A stretch of DNA of 15,232 nucleotides, taken from Lentisphaerota bacterium (GTDB lineage: Bacteria; Verrucomicrobiota; Lentisphaeria; Victivallales; GWF2-50-93). A model generated the notes under the pieces. It did not search any database. It saw only the letters and a list, made by a program, of their open reading frames with translations, and was not told the DNA's origin. The position numbers and the translations under genes were made by a program. Location: assembly GCA_025360875.1 (NCBI GenBank), contig JANYBI010000214.1, positions 1 through 15,232 of the forward strand. The letters run 5' to 3'. Below, piece after piece: positions 1 to 5,718 of the stretch; position 1 is the stretch's first letter, and every line of letters starts with the position of its first letter.

Positions 1-1051
1 AAGCATGTTCTCGCTCTGGGCGAATGACTGCCGAGGGCTTCTCTGGTGGTGCGCCTTTGACCAGAAGCACCTGATGCACCAGCCCTATGTAAGGAACGCA
101 ATGGAATGTGAGCTCGGACTTTTCAAAAAGGACTATTCGCCAAAGCCCATGGCTGCGGAATTCGCAAAGTTCCGGAAGTTCCTTGATGCCATGCCGTTTG
201 AAAAACTTCCCGAGCGGACCGTCGAAGCCGTCTGCATTCTTCCTTCGGACAGCGATCAGTGGGGAGCGGCCTATGGTAGTTTTATCCTCGCGAAACAGGC
301 GGGGCTCGATATTGAATTCCAGTATGCACAGCAGCCTTTGAAAGATTCAAAACTGTATCTTATCCCTTCTGCCAGCGGCATGGCTTCCATCCTGCGTCCA
401 AAGTGGAACGAAATTTTGGACAAGGTCAAGGCTGGCGCAACACTCTACCTTTCGATGGATGACGCATATTTCACGGATTTCAACGAAGTCTTCGGAGTCG
501 AACTCCAGTCGAGATCAACAGGAACATCTAAGTCGTCGTTCGTCATGCACGGGATCAAAGACGGTCCCACGGTTTCCTTCAGTCCGAAAACGAATCTCAC
601 CATCAAAAATAAAAAAGCGGAAATTCTCGGGAACAATGTCGGGGGAAGTCCGGTCTTTTTCAAAGCGAAATACGGGAAAGGCATTTTATATCTCCTGACT
701 TTGCCGGTTGAACAGCTCATGATTTCCACGCCTTCTTCTTTCCAGTCGGAGGAAACCTGCGATGCCTGGAAAATTTTCAGGCATATTGCTGAACCTTTCT
801 GCCGGAGACGTGCGTTGAAAAGCAATCACCCATTCCTGAACGTCACAGAACACATGGCTGGAAAAACCAAGCGCATATATGTCCTTGTAAACGTAAGTCC
901 AGAACGGATTGAGACTGAACTGGAAATCTCCGACGGATGGAAACTGGACAAGAAATATCCTGCTGGACTCATAATTGGTAAAATCAGTGGAGAAAAAGCT
1001 AAAATATCAATTGATGCCAATTCAGGTGCGGTAGTGATCCTTAATAATTAG
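1..1051 (+). CDS. C-terminal part of a clan GH-A-like glycoside hydrolase (5' end outside window)
   Basis: The reading frame is open from the window edge; the ATG at 5 is probably an internal Met, so this is the last ~349 residues of a longer enzyme. The visible start (residues 1-60 from that Met) has aromatic-rich strand text with WWCAFDQ, then GLFKKDYSPKP, which looks like the end of a (beta/alpha)8 catalytic barrel. Residues ~70-260 alternate strands and helices like the flavodoxin/amidotransferase-fold domain that follows the barrel in GH42-type beta-galactosidases. A small beta-sandwich-like tail ends the protein. By family it would release sugars from glycosides or polysaccharides, but the catalytic glutamates lie upstream of the window. 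Residues AAEFAK (about 50-55) are encoded by a degraded copy of the window's recurrent palindrome. Sir2 follows after 10 bp. The GH family is uncertain; a GH5-like enzyme with accessory domains is the main alternative. Confidence 0.5.
   Translation, partial: SMFSLWANDCRGLLWWCAFDQKHLMHQPYVRNAMECELGLFKKDYSPKPMAAEFAKFRKFLDAMPFEKLPERTVEAVCILPSDSDQWGAAYGSFILAKQAGLDIEFQYAQQPLKDSKLYLIPSASGMASILRPKWNEILDKVKAGATLYLSMDDAYFTDFNEVFGVELQSRSTGTSKSSFVMHGIKDGPTVSFSPKTNLTIKNKKAEILGNNVGGSPVFFKAKYGKGILYLLTLPVEQLMISTPSSFQSEETCDAWKIFRHIAEPFCRRRALKSNHPFLNVTEHMAGKTKRIYVLVNVSPERIETELEISDGWKLDKKYPAGLIIGKISGEKAKISIDANSGAVVILNN
153..167. repeat. degenerate copy of the TTGCGAA-N-TTCGCAA palindrome
   Basis: Right arm TTCGCAA is intact; the left arm CTGCGGA has two changes from TTGCGAA. 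It is inside the glycosidase gene and read as Ala-Ala-Glu-Phe-Ala-Lys, the same phase as most other copies. On its own it would not stand out. Confidence 0.45.
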
Positions 1052-1061
1052 TGCGCCTATC

Positions 1062-1838
1062 ATGGACAGCATAATATCCAAAGTTGCGAAGATCATTGAA
1101 AAATCCGGAAATATACTTTTCATAACCGGAGCAGGACTTTCAGCTGATTCCGGACTTCTGACTTATCGCGGTATCGGCGGGCTTTACGACGACAAGCATA
1201 CCGATGAAGGAATTCCAATTGAAGATGCGCTGAGTGGGGAAATGCTTGCAAAACATCCCGAAATCACCTGGAAATATCTCTGGCAGATTGGTTCAGCCTG
1301 CAAGGGTGCAAAATTTAATCGGGGACACGAAGTCATTGCGCTCATTGAGAAAATTAAACCGGGAACTTGGGTGCTCACGCAGAACATCGACGATTTCCAC
1401 AGGTCTGCCGGCTCTAAAAACCTGATCGAGGTCCATGAAAATGCCTCAGAACTCTATTGCACCAAGTGCAGATTTAGAACAACTTCTGAAGTTTTCCTCG
1501 CCGGTTATGGAACAGCAGTCCCGCTCCCGCCCAAATGTCCGGAATGCGGCGGGATGATCCGTCCTAACGTGGTTCTTTTTGGCGAAATGCTTCCGGAAAA
1601 GGCCTTGCAGCAGATCTACAGGCTGGAAAGCATGAAATTTGATATAGTCCTGTCCGTCGGCACATCCGGAGTTTTCCCTTATATTTCAGGTCCAGTTATC
1701 TTGGCGCGTCAGGACGGTGTTCCAACAGTCGAAATCAATCCCTGCGACACGATCCTGTCCAAGATGGTCGATTTCAAAATTAAAGCCGGCGCGGCAGAGG
1801 CTCTGGACGGAATCTGGAAGGAAATCAGCAAGTCTTAA
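1062..1838 (+). CDS. Sir2-family NAD-dependent protein deacylase (sirtuin)
   Basis: At 258 aa this matches the size of bacterial CobB-type sirtuins, which use NAD+ to remove acetyl or other acyl groups from protein lysines in the cytoplasm. Visible motifs: the Rossmann NAD loop GAGLSADSG at 23-31 followed by TYRG, TQNID at 106-110, the presumed catalytic His125, a structural zinc site of Cys133/Cys136 and Cys159/Cys162, GTS at 200-202 and INP at 225-227. The usual His-Gly pair is His-Glu here (VHENA, 124-128). The start follows the glycosidase stop by 10 bp with no clear ribosome binding site, so the two may be co-translated. It converges on the AraC gene with only 6 bp between stops. The family call is firm; substrate and acyl preference cannot be read from the sequence. 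Confidence 0.9.
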   Translation: MDSIISKVAKIIEKSGNILFITGAGLSADSGLLTYRGIGGLYDDKHTDEGIPIEDALSGEMLAKHPEITWKYLWQIGSACKGAKFNRGHEVIALIEKIKPGTWVLTQNIDDFHRSAGSKNLIEVHENASELYCTKCRFRTTSEVFLAGYGTAVPLPPKCPECGGMIRPNVVLFGEMLPEKALQQIYRLESMKFDIVLSVGTSGVFPYISGPVILARQDGVPTVEINPCDTILSKMVDFKIKAGAAEALDGIWKEISKS

Positions 1839-1844
1839 CCTTTT

Positions 1845-2702
1845 CTATAGGGCCGGCATTAGCTTGTTCTTCATATATTCGCTGGGTGTCATTTTCATTA
1901 CCCGTTTGAATGTCCGGGTGAAATGAGCCGAGGATTTGTAGCCCAGGCTGTCAGATATTTCTTTAATGCTGGTTTTTCCACTGTCCAGGATCGAACAAGC
2001 CTCAATTATCTTCCTCCTGTTGATGAACCTGTGCGGAGGAAGCCCCGTCATCTGACTGAAAACGCGGGTGAGATGTTCCCTGGACACTCCTGAGAGTTTT
2101 GCCAGCTGGGCGACCTTCATTGTCCCTTCGGTATTCCTGCTAAGTATCTCGACGGACTTTCTCAGGAGTAGATTTTCCGGTTCGTCGATCTTCCTTTCCT
2201 CGCGGCTTTCTGTCAAGGTATTAATGATGTTCATGACAAGCCTTGAGCCTTCAGACACGGAAATGACCTGCTGGTTTTCCATATGTTTGAAATAGGCCTG
2301 CATTCTTGTTATCATCGGATGGTTGAGAGGAGTTGAATATACATGGCCGAATCTGTTCACCATGTTCCTGACCATGGTGAAAGCTGTTTCACCGCGGAAC
2401 GCGATGTATATGAAGCGCCATGGTGTCCTGGAATTTTCCGGATAGTAGTATGAAATGGCCTTGTCTCTGGACTCGCATAGGAATCCGCTTCCGGGACTGA
2501 GAACATGTTCACCGCCAGCATCGCGGAAACATCCATATCCTGAGAGTGTGTATTGGAAAATACAGTGGAGCATATCTGTCCGCTTGCTTCCTTCAATGTG
2601 GTACGTCTCATGATTGTCCCTGGTCTCCAGCCCGATATTGGTAGGATAGGGGAATACTTCCATGGAATCGACAGTATTAAAATGTATATGGGCGTATTTC
2701 AT
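1845..2702 (-). CDS. AraC-family transcriptional regulator
   Basis: A 285-aa protein with the standard AraC layout. Residues ~20-100 form a cupin-like sensor domain (HCIFQYTLSGYG, then LSPGSGFL and a WRFIYIAF strand), and residues ~178-280 form the DNA-binding domain with two helix-turn-helix units, about 196-217 (VAQLAKLSGVSREHLTRVF) and 245-267 (SIKEISDSLGYKSSAHFTRTF), followed by MTPSEYMKN. Members of this family usually bind a sugar or related ligand and activate adjacent catabolic genes. The gene is divergent from the GH4 glycosidase at 2818 across a 115-bp spacer, so control of that gene, and perhaps of itself, is the simplest inference. No strong ribosome binding site precedes the ATG at 2702. 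Confidence 0.9.
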   Translation of the reverse strand: MKYAHIHFNTVDSMEVFPYPTNIGLETRDNHETYHIEGSKRTDMLHCIFQYTLSGYGCFRDAGGEHVLSPGSGFLCESRDKAISYYYPENSRTPWRFIYIAFRGETAFTMVRNMVNRFGHVYSTPLNHPMITRMQAYFKHMENQQVISVSEGSRLVMNIINTLTESREERKIDEPENLLLRKSVEILSRNTEGTMKVAQLAKLSGVSREHLTRVFSQMTGLPPHRFINRRKIIEACSILDSGKTSIKEISDSLGYKSSAHFTRTFKRVMKMTPSEYMKNKLMPAL

Positions 2703-2710
2703 ATCACAAA

Positions 2711-2727
2711 TTGGTAAATCTTATCAA
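2711..2727. promoter_or_regulatory. operator-like inverted repeat in the araC-GH4 divergent spacer
   Basis: TTGGTAA-ATC-TTATCAA is an inverted repeat with one mismatch, 9 bp upstream of the AraC gene's start codon. A second short palindrome, ACAATTGT, lies at 2734-2741. Their place in a divergent spacer suggests regulator binding, possibly autoregulation. AraC proteins often bind direct rather than inverted repeats, so the binding protein is uncertain. Confidence 0.35.
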
Positions 2728-2742
2728 ATTATGACAATTGTT

Positions 2743-2763
2743 TTGACTCATTCATAGTATAAT
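2743..2763 (+). promoter_or_regulatory. possible promoter of the GH4 gene
   Basis: A perfect -10-like TATAAT lies at 2758-2763, 54 bp before the GH4 ATG. TTGACT at 2743-2748 resembles a -35 box but is only 9 bp away, too close for a standard sigma70 promoter. At normal spacing the -35 region is poor, as expected for a promoter that needs an activator such as AraC. Confidence 0.35.
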
Positions 2764-2817
2764 TTTAGAACATTACAAAAGCAAGAATTATCTCAAAATG
2801 TAAAAGGAGAAATTAAA

Positions 2818-4158
2818 ATGGCCAAGATAACCTTCATGGGCGCAGGAAGCACAGTGTTTGCCAAGAACGTACTTGGGGACAGCCTCCTCACCCCGTCACT
2901 CAGCGATTCACACATCGCCCTCTACGACATTGATGTGGACAGGCTGAAGGAGTCCAAGCTGATGATGGACATGCTTAACAAGAACGTGAACAGCGGAAAG
3001 GCGAAAATCACTGCGCATCTCGGCACGAAAAACCGCAAAGAGGCGCTCAAAGGCACTGATTTCGTCGTCAACGCCATCCAGGTCGGCGGATACAAGCCCT
3101 CGACAGTGATAGATTTTGAAATTCCCAAGAAATACGGCCTGCTTCAGACTATCGGAGATACCCTTGGTATAGGCGGTATATTCAGGGCGCTCAGGACGAT
3201 CCCCGTGATGAAGTCGTTTGCCGATGAGATGCAGGATGTGTGTCCGAACGCAATTTTCCTCAACTATACCAACCCGATGTCGATGCTTTCCGGTTACATG
3301 CAGAGGCATACGGCCGTAAAGACGGTCGGACTCTGCCATTCGGTCCAGGGCTGTGCTCCTGGCCTGCTCAGGCATGTTGGCATGGAATTCAAGGAAGGAA
3401 AGACGAAATGGGTAGTCGCCGGCATCAACCACATGTCATGGCTCCTTGAGATAAAGGATGAAAACGGAAAGGACCTCTATCCTGAAATCAAGAAGAGGGC
3501 GTTTGCCATGAACGATGCCGCCAGGAAGAAAGGCGCGAAGAAACACTGGGACATGGTCCGTTTCGAGATGATGAGGAATTTTGGATACTATAACAGCGAA
3601 TCGTCTGAGCATACCGCTGAATATCATCCTTATTTCATTAAGAGCACACATCCTGAGCTCATTGAGGAACTCAATATACCGCTCGACGAGTATCCCAGAC
3701 GCTGTATCGGCCAGATAAAGGGTTGGAAGAAGCAGAAGGAGGAGATCATCAACAATGCCAACCTCACACATTCAAGATCACATGAATACGCTTCGTATAT
3801 CATGGATGCCGTGCTGACTGACAGGCCTGTCGAGATTGGCGGCAACATCATCAATAACGGGCTGATCCCGAATCTTCCGGCGAACGCATGCGTGGAAGTC
3901 CCCTGTATGATAAACAGGAACGGCATCAACGGATGCTATGTCGGCGAAATCCCCGAACAGCTGGCGGCGCTCAACAGGACGCATATCAACGTGCATCTGC
4001 TCGCCATTGAAGCTGCAGCAACCCTGAAGAAGGAAAAGATCTACCATGCCGCCATGATGGATCCGCATACCCGCGCCGAACTGACTCTCGATCAGATCCG
4101 CTCGCTCTGTGACGATCTTATCAAGGCGCACGGCAGCACGCTTCCGAAGTTTAGATAA
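2818..4158 (+). CDS. GH4-family glycosidase, MelA-like (probable alpha-galactosidase)
   Basis: GH4 enzymes hydrolyse glycosides by an NAD+- and divalent metal-dependent redox elimination mechanism in the cytoplasm. This 446-aa protein is close to MelA in length. It shows the N-terminal nucleotide loop FMGAGSTVFAKN (6-17), an acidic strand end ALYDID (34-39), NYTNPM (149-154), the metal-site motif Cys173-His174-Ser175 (in CHSVQG), GINHM (202-206) and SEHTAEY (263-269). The CHS motif fits alpha-galactosidase and related members better than 6-phospho-glucosidases, but substrate is inferred. A good ribosome binding site (AAAGGAG, 2803-2809) sets the start. The divergent AraC gene is the likely regulator and a strong terminator follows, so it looks monocistronic. 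No sugar transporter is in the window. Confidence 0.9.
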   Translation: MAKITFMGAGSTVFAKNVLGDSLLTPSLSDSHIALYDIDVDRLKESKLMMDMLNKNVNSGKAKITAHLGTKNRKEALKGTDFVVNAIQVGGYKPSTVIDFEIPKKYGLLQTIGDTLGIGGIFRALRTIPVMKSFADEMQDVCPNAIFLNYTNPMSMLSGYMQRHTAVKTVGLCHSVQGCAPGLLRHVGMEFKEGKTKWVVAGINHMSWLLEIKDENGKDLYPEIKKRAFAMNDAARKKGAKKHWDMVRFEMMRNFGYYNSESSEHTAEYHPYFIKSTHPELIEELNIPLDEYPRRCIGQIKGWKKQKEEIINNANLTHSRSHEYASYIMDAVLTDRPVEIGGNIINNGLIPNLPANACVEVPCMINRNGINGCYVGEIPEQLAALNRTHINVHLLAIEAAATLKKEKIYHAAMMDPHTRAELTLDQIRSLCDDLIKAHGSTLPKFR

Positions 4159-4166
4159 TAATGAGG

Positions 4167-4205
4167 AATACCCGCAGGAAAGTTCTTCCTGCGGGTATTT
4201 TCCAT
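4167..4205 (+). terminator. intrinsic terminator of the GH4 gene
   Basis: A perfect 14-bp stem, AATACCCGCAGGAA (4167-4180) paired with TTCCTGCGGGTATT (4186-4199), has a 5-base loop and is followed by a short T-rich run. It begins 8 bp after the GH4 stop codon. It lacks the GTAG/GGAG head seen on the REP-like hairpins. Confidence 0.85.
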
Positions 4206-4323
4206 GGAGAGCCGGCATTTTGCCGGCAATTGCTTTTGTATTGAATCTCTTCAGACAATAAGAGCACAGGCAAGATGCCTGTGTTACATTGCTGAAGAAC
4301 TGCCGGCGGGTCGCCAGTGCTCC
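4206..4323. repeat. cluster of three REP-like hairpin elements (one inverted pair plus one degenerate copy)
   Basis: The gap 4206-4437 has no gene and holds three elements. A (+ strand) has head GGAG at 4206-4209 and stem GCCGGCA/TGCCGGC (4211-4227). B (- strand) has stem CACAGGCA/TGCCTGTG (4265-4283) and an outer TTAC (4284-4287), i.e. head GTAA on the minus strand. C (- strand, weak) has stem CCGGCG/CGCCAG with one mismatch (4303-4317) and outer CTCC, i.e. head GGAG. A and B point at each other with heads outward, like a BIME. From 4324 to 4437 I see only AT-rich sequence that presumably carries the promoter of the next gene. Confidence 0.7.
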
Positions 4324-4437
4324 GGAATCCCTCATTCTCTTTCTCTTGCGTTTTACAACACGGATGATACGTTATTCTTACCATAGTTTCATTAAGATGA
4401 TTTCGCGTCCAATATGCTATTAATGGGTTAGTGGAAA

Positions 4438-5553
4438 ATGAAGATAACATCTGTCTTATTGATGATTTCCTGGATGATGATAGCACTTGCAGACTTTGAC
4501 GATCTGAAGTCTGACATCCGTCTAGGTATGACAAGGGAACAGATCCGCAAAGTATTGCCCAAGCATAATTATTTCTACCGTAATCAGCGAAGTGTATTTG
4601 GTGCAAAGCCACCTTGGTCCAGGGATCAGGTCGGGCCGATGTCTTACCTCATCTGTACCTACGGCAATAAGCAAGACGATACAAACATAAAGGACAATGA
4701 CGCTGTAACCAGTGTCGAGATCGTTAATTTCACAGACATTGCAAAGCCGAACTCTGACGGTAGTATGTTTAAAGTTGAAGGTATTGAAAAGCCTGTTTCG
4801 GCGGCTGTTTGGGATTGCATTTGCCTGATTCACCAATCCCCGGAGATGAACCCTCTCAGATTTGATCCGATTGTACTAATCCGAGCGGTCAACGGTCTTC
4901 GCAAACATGGCAAAGTCGCAGCAATAGAGGCATTGATTCACTACCGATATATATCGATGGACTGGAACGGAGAGAACCAAGAACGCCTCAAACTAGACCA
5001 GGAGAGAATCTACAATATCTGTCACCTTCTCTTTTTGCCAGAAAAACCGGACATTAAGATGCCACCCCACCCAGGTCGTAAAGAACCTTTGGTCGTTGTT
5101 AACGACATCCCATTCTACCTTAGGCAGACCGGACCCAGAAGAGGACCCCCTTTAGATCCTATTCACCTTATCAACTTTTGTAATCAGAATTGTACTTTAA
5201 GGGAGAAACCAATGCTTCCCAATGCATCTCCTATCGTTGCAGTTGAACAACTCTGTGAATTAGCTTTCCTCCGTAATCGGAATTCATCTCCAATAATTGC
5301 TCCAGATCAGATATGGGACCCGCGTGAACGAATTGTACAATTCGTTCGAGAACAAGCGCTACGGTGCCTGCGACTTCCTAAATATGAAGAGTTCAAATCT
5401 CCGGAGTACTTTGACGACAATATCTGTCCCGCCGGCGGTAGGGAAATTGAAGCCGACAAATTTTGGGATAAATACACACAACCCTTGCGTAGCTTAACAA
5501 TCATATGGGATGCAGACAAGCAAGAGTACAATGTAAAAGAAGGATCGAAATAA
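4438..5553 (+). CDS. exported protein of unknown function with a SmpA/OmlA-like N-terminal motif
   Basis: A 371-aa protein I do not recognise as a whole. Residues 1-18 form a typical Sec signal peptide (hydrophobic run from Val6 to Ala18, cleavage plausible after ALA before DFDD), so it is exported; no lipobox is seen. Directly after it, LGMTREQIRKVLPKH (about 29-43) resembles the short GMT-x-x-Q-V motif that starts SmpA/OmlA-type periplasmic domains. The remainder is soluble, rich in Pro, Asn and charged residues, with cysteines at about 133, 135, 195, 249, 252, 273, 317 and 330. Clear signal peptide and normal codon use argue for a real gene. The ribosome binding site is weak (GTGG before the ATG). 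It stands alone: terminator and REP-like cluster upstream, repeat-filled gap downstream. Confidence 0.6.
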   Translation: MKITSVLLMISWMMIALADFDDLKSDIRLGMTREQIRKVLPKHNYFYRNQRSVFGAKPPWSRDQVGPMSYLICTYGNKQDDTNIKDNDAVTSVEIVNFTDIAKPNSDGSMFKVEGIEKPVSAAVWDCICLIHQSPEMNPLRFDPIVLIRAVNGLRKHGKVAAIEALIHYRYISMDWNGENQERLKLDQERIYNICHLLFLPEKPDIKMPPHPGRKEPLVVVNDIPFYLRQTGPRRGPPLDPIHLINFCNQNCTLREKPMLPNASPIVAVEQLCELAFLRNRNSSPIIAPDQIWDPRERIVQFVREQALRCLRLPKYEEFKSPEYFDDNICPAGGREIEADKFWDKYTQPLRSLTIIWDADKQEYNVKEGSK

Positions 5554-5577
5554 TAACCTGTCCCAGCTTATTCAAAA

Positions 5578-5718
5578 GCGGTGACTTTGTCACACGCACT
5601 CCATCGGTCAGGCCAAAGCGTCTGACGTAAAAGTAGAGAAAATGATTCTTTGTGGCTCTGTGCCTTTGTGAGAGAAATAATTCTTTCCTCGGGCATCCTC
5701 CGCAGGAGGACGAGTTAC
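5578..5718 (-). repeat. intergenic stretch with two minus-strand REP-like elements and other short repeats
   Basis: No gene lies at 5554-5718. Element 1 is the hairpin GTGAC/GTCAC (5581-5593) extended by GCG/CGC, with outer CTCC (head GGAG on the minus strand). Element 2, at 5688-5718, has CTCG/CGAG outer and TCCTCC/GGAGGA inner stems around loop GCA with outer TTAC (head GTAA). Its edge touches the PolB stop codon at 5719-5721. Between them are an imperfect GTCAG...CTGAC hairpin (about 5606-5625) and a CTTTGTG-rich stretch (about 5648-5672) resembling one near 10405-10420. Both REP-like elements here point the same way, unlike the other loci. Confidence 0.6.

Noticed and set aside
1848..1860. 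GGCCGGCATT near the AraC stop as another REP-like hairpin
   Set aside because: No second arm or head; it encodes the last residues of the AraC protein.
4206..4323. Hairpins as a CRISPR array
   Set aside because: Stem sequences differ, spacing is irregular, orientation is inverted and no cas gene is near.
3436..4612. Long minus-strand frames under the GH4 gene and the following gap
   Set aside because: They are opposite well-conserved GH4 motifs, cross the terminator and REP-like hairpins, and show no protein-family features.
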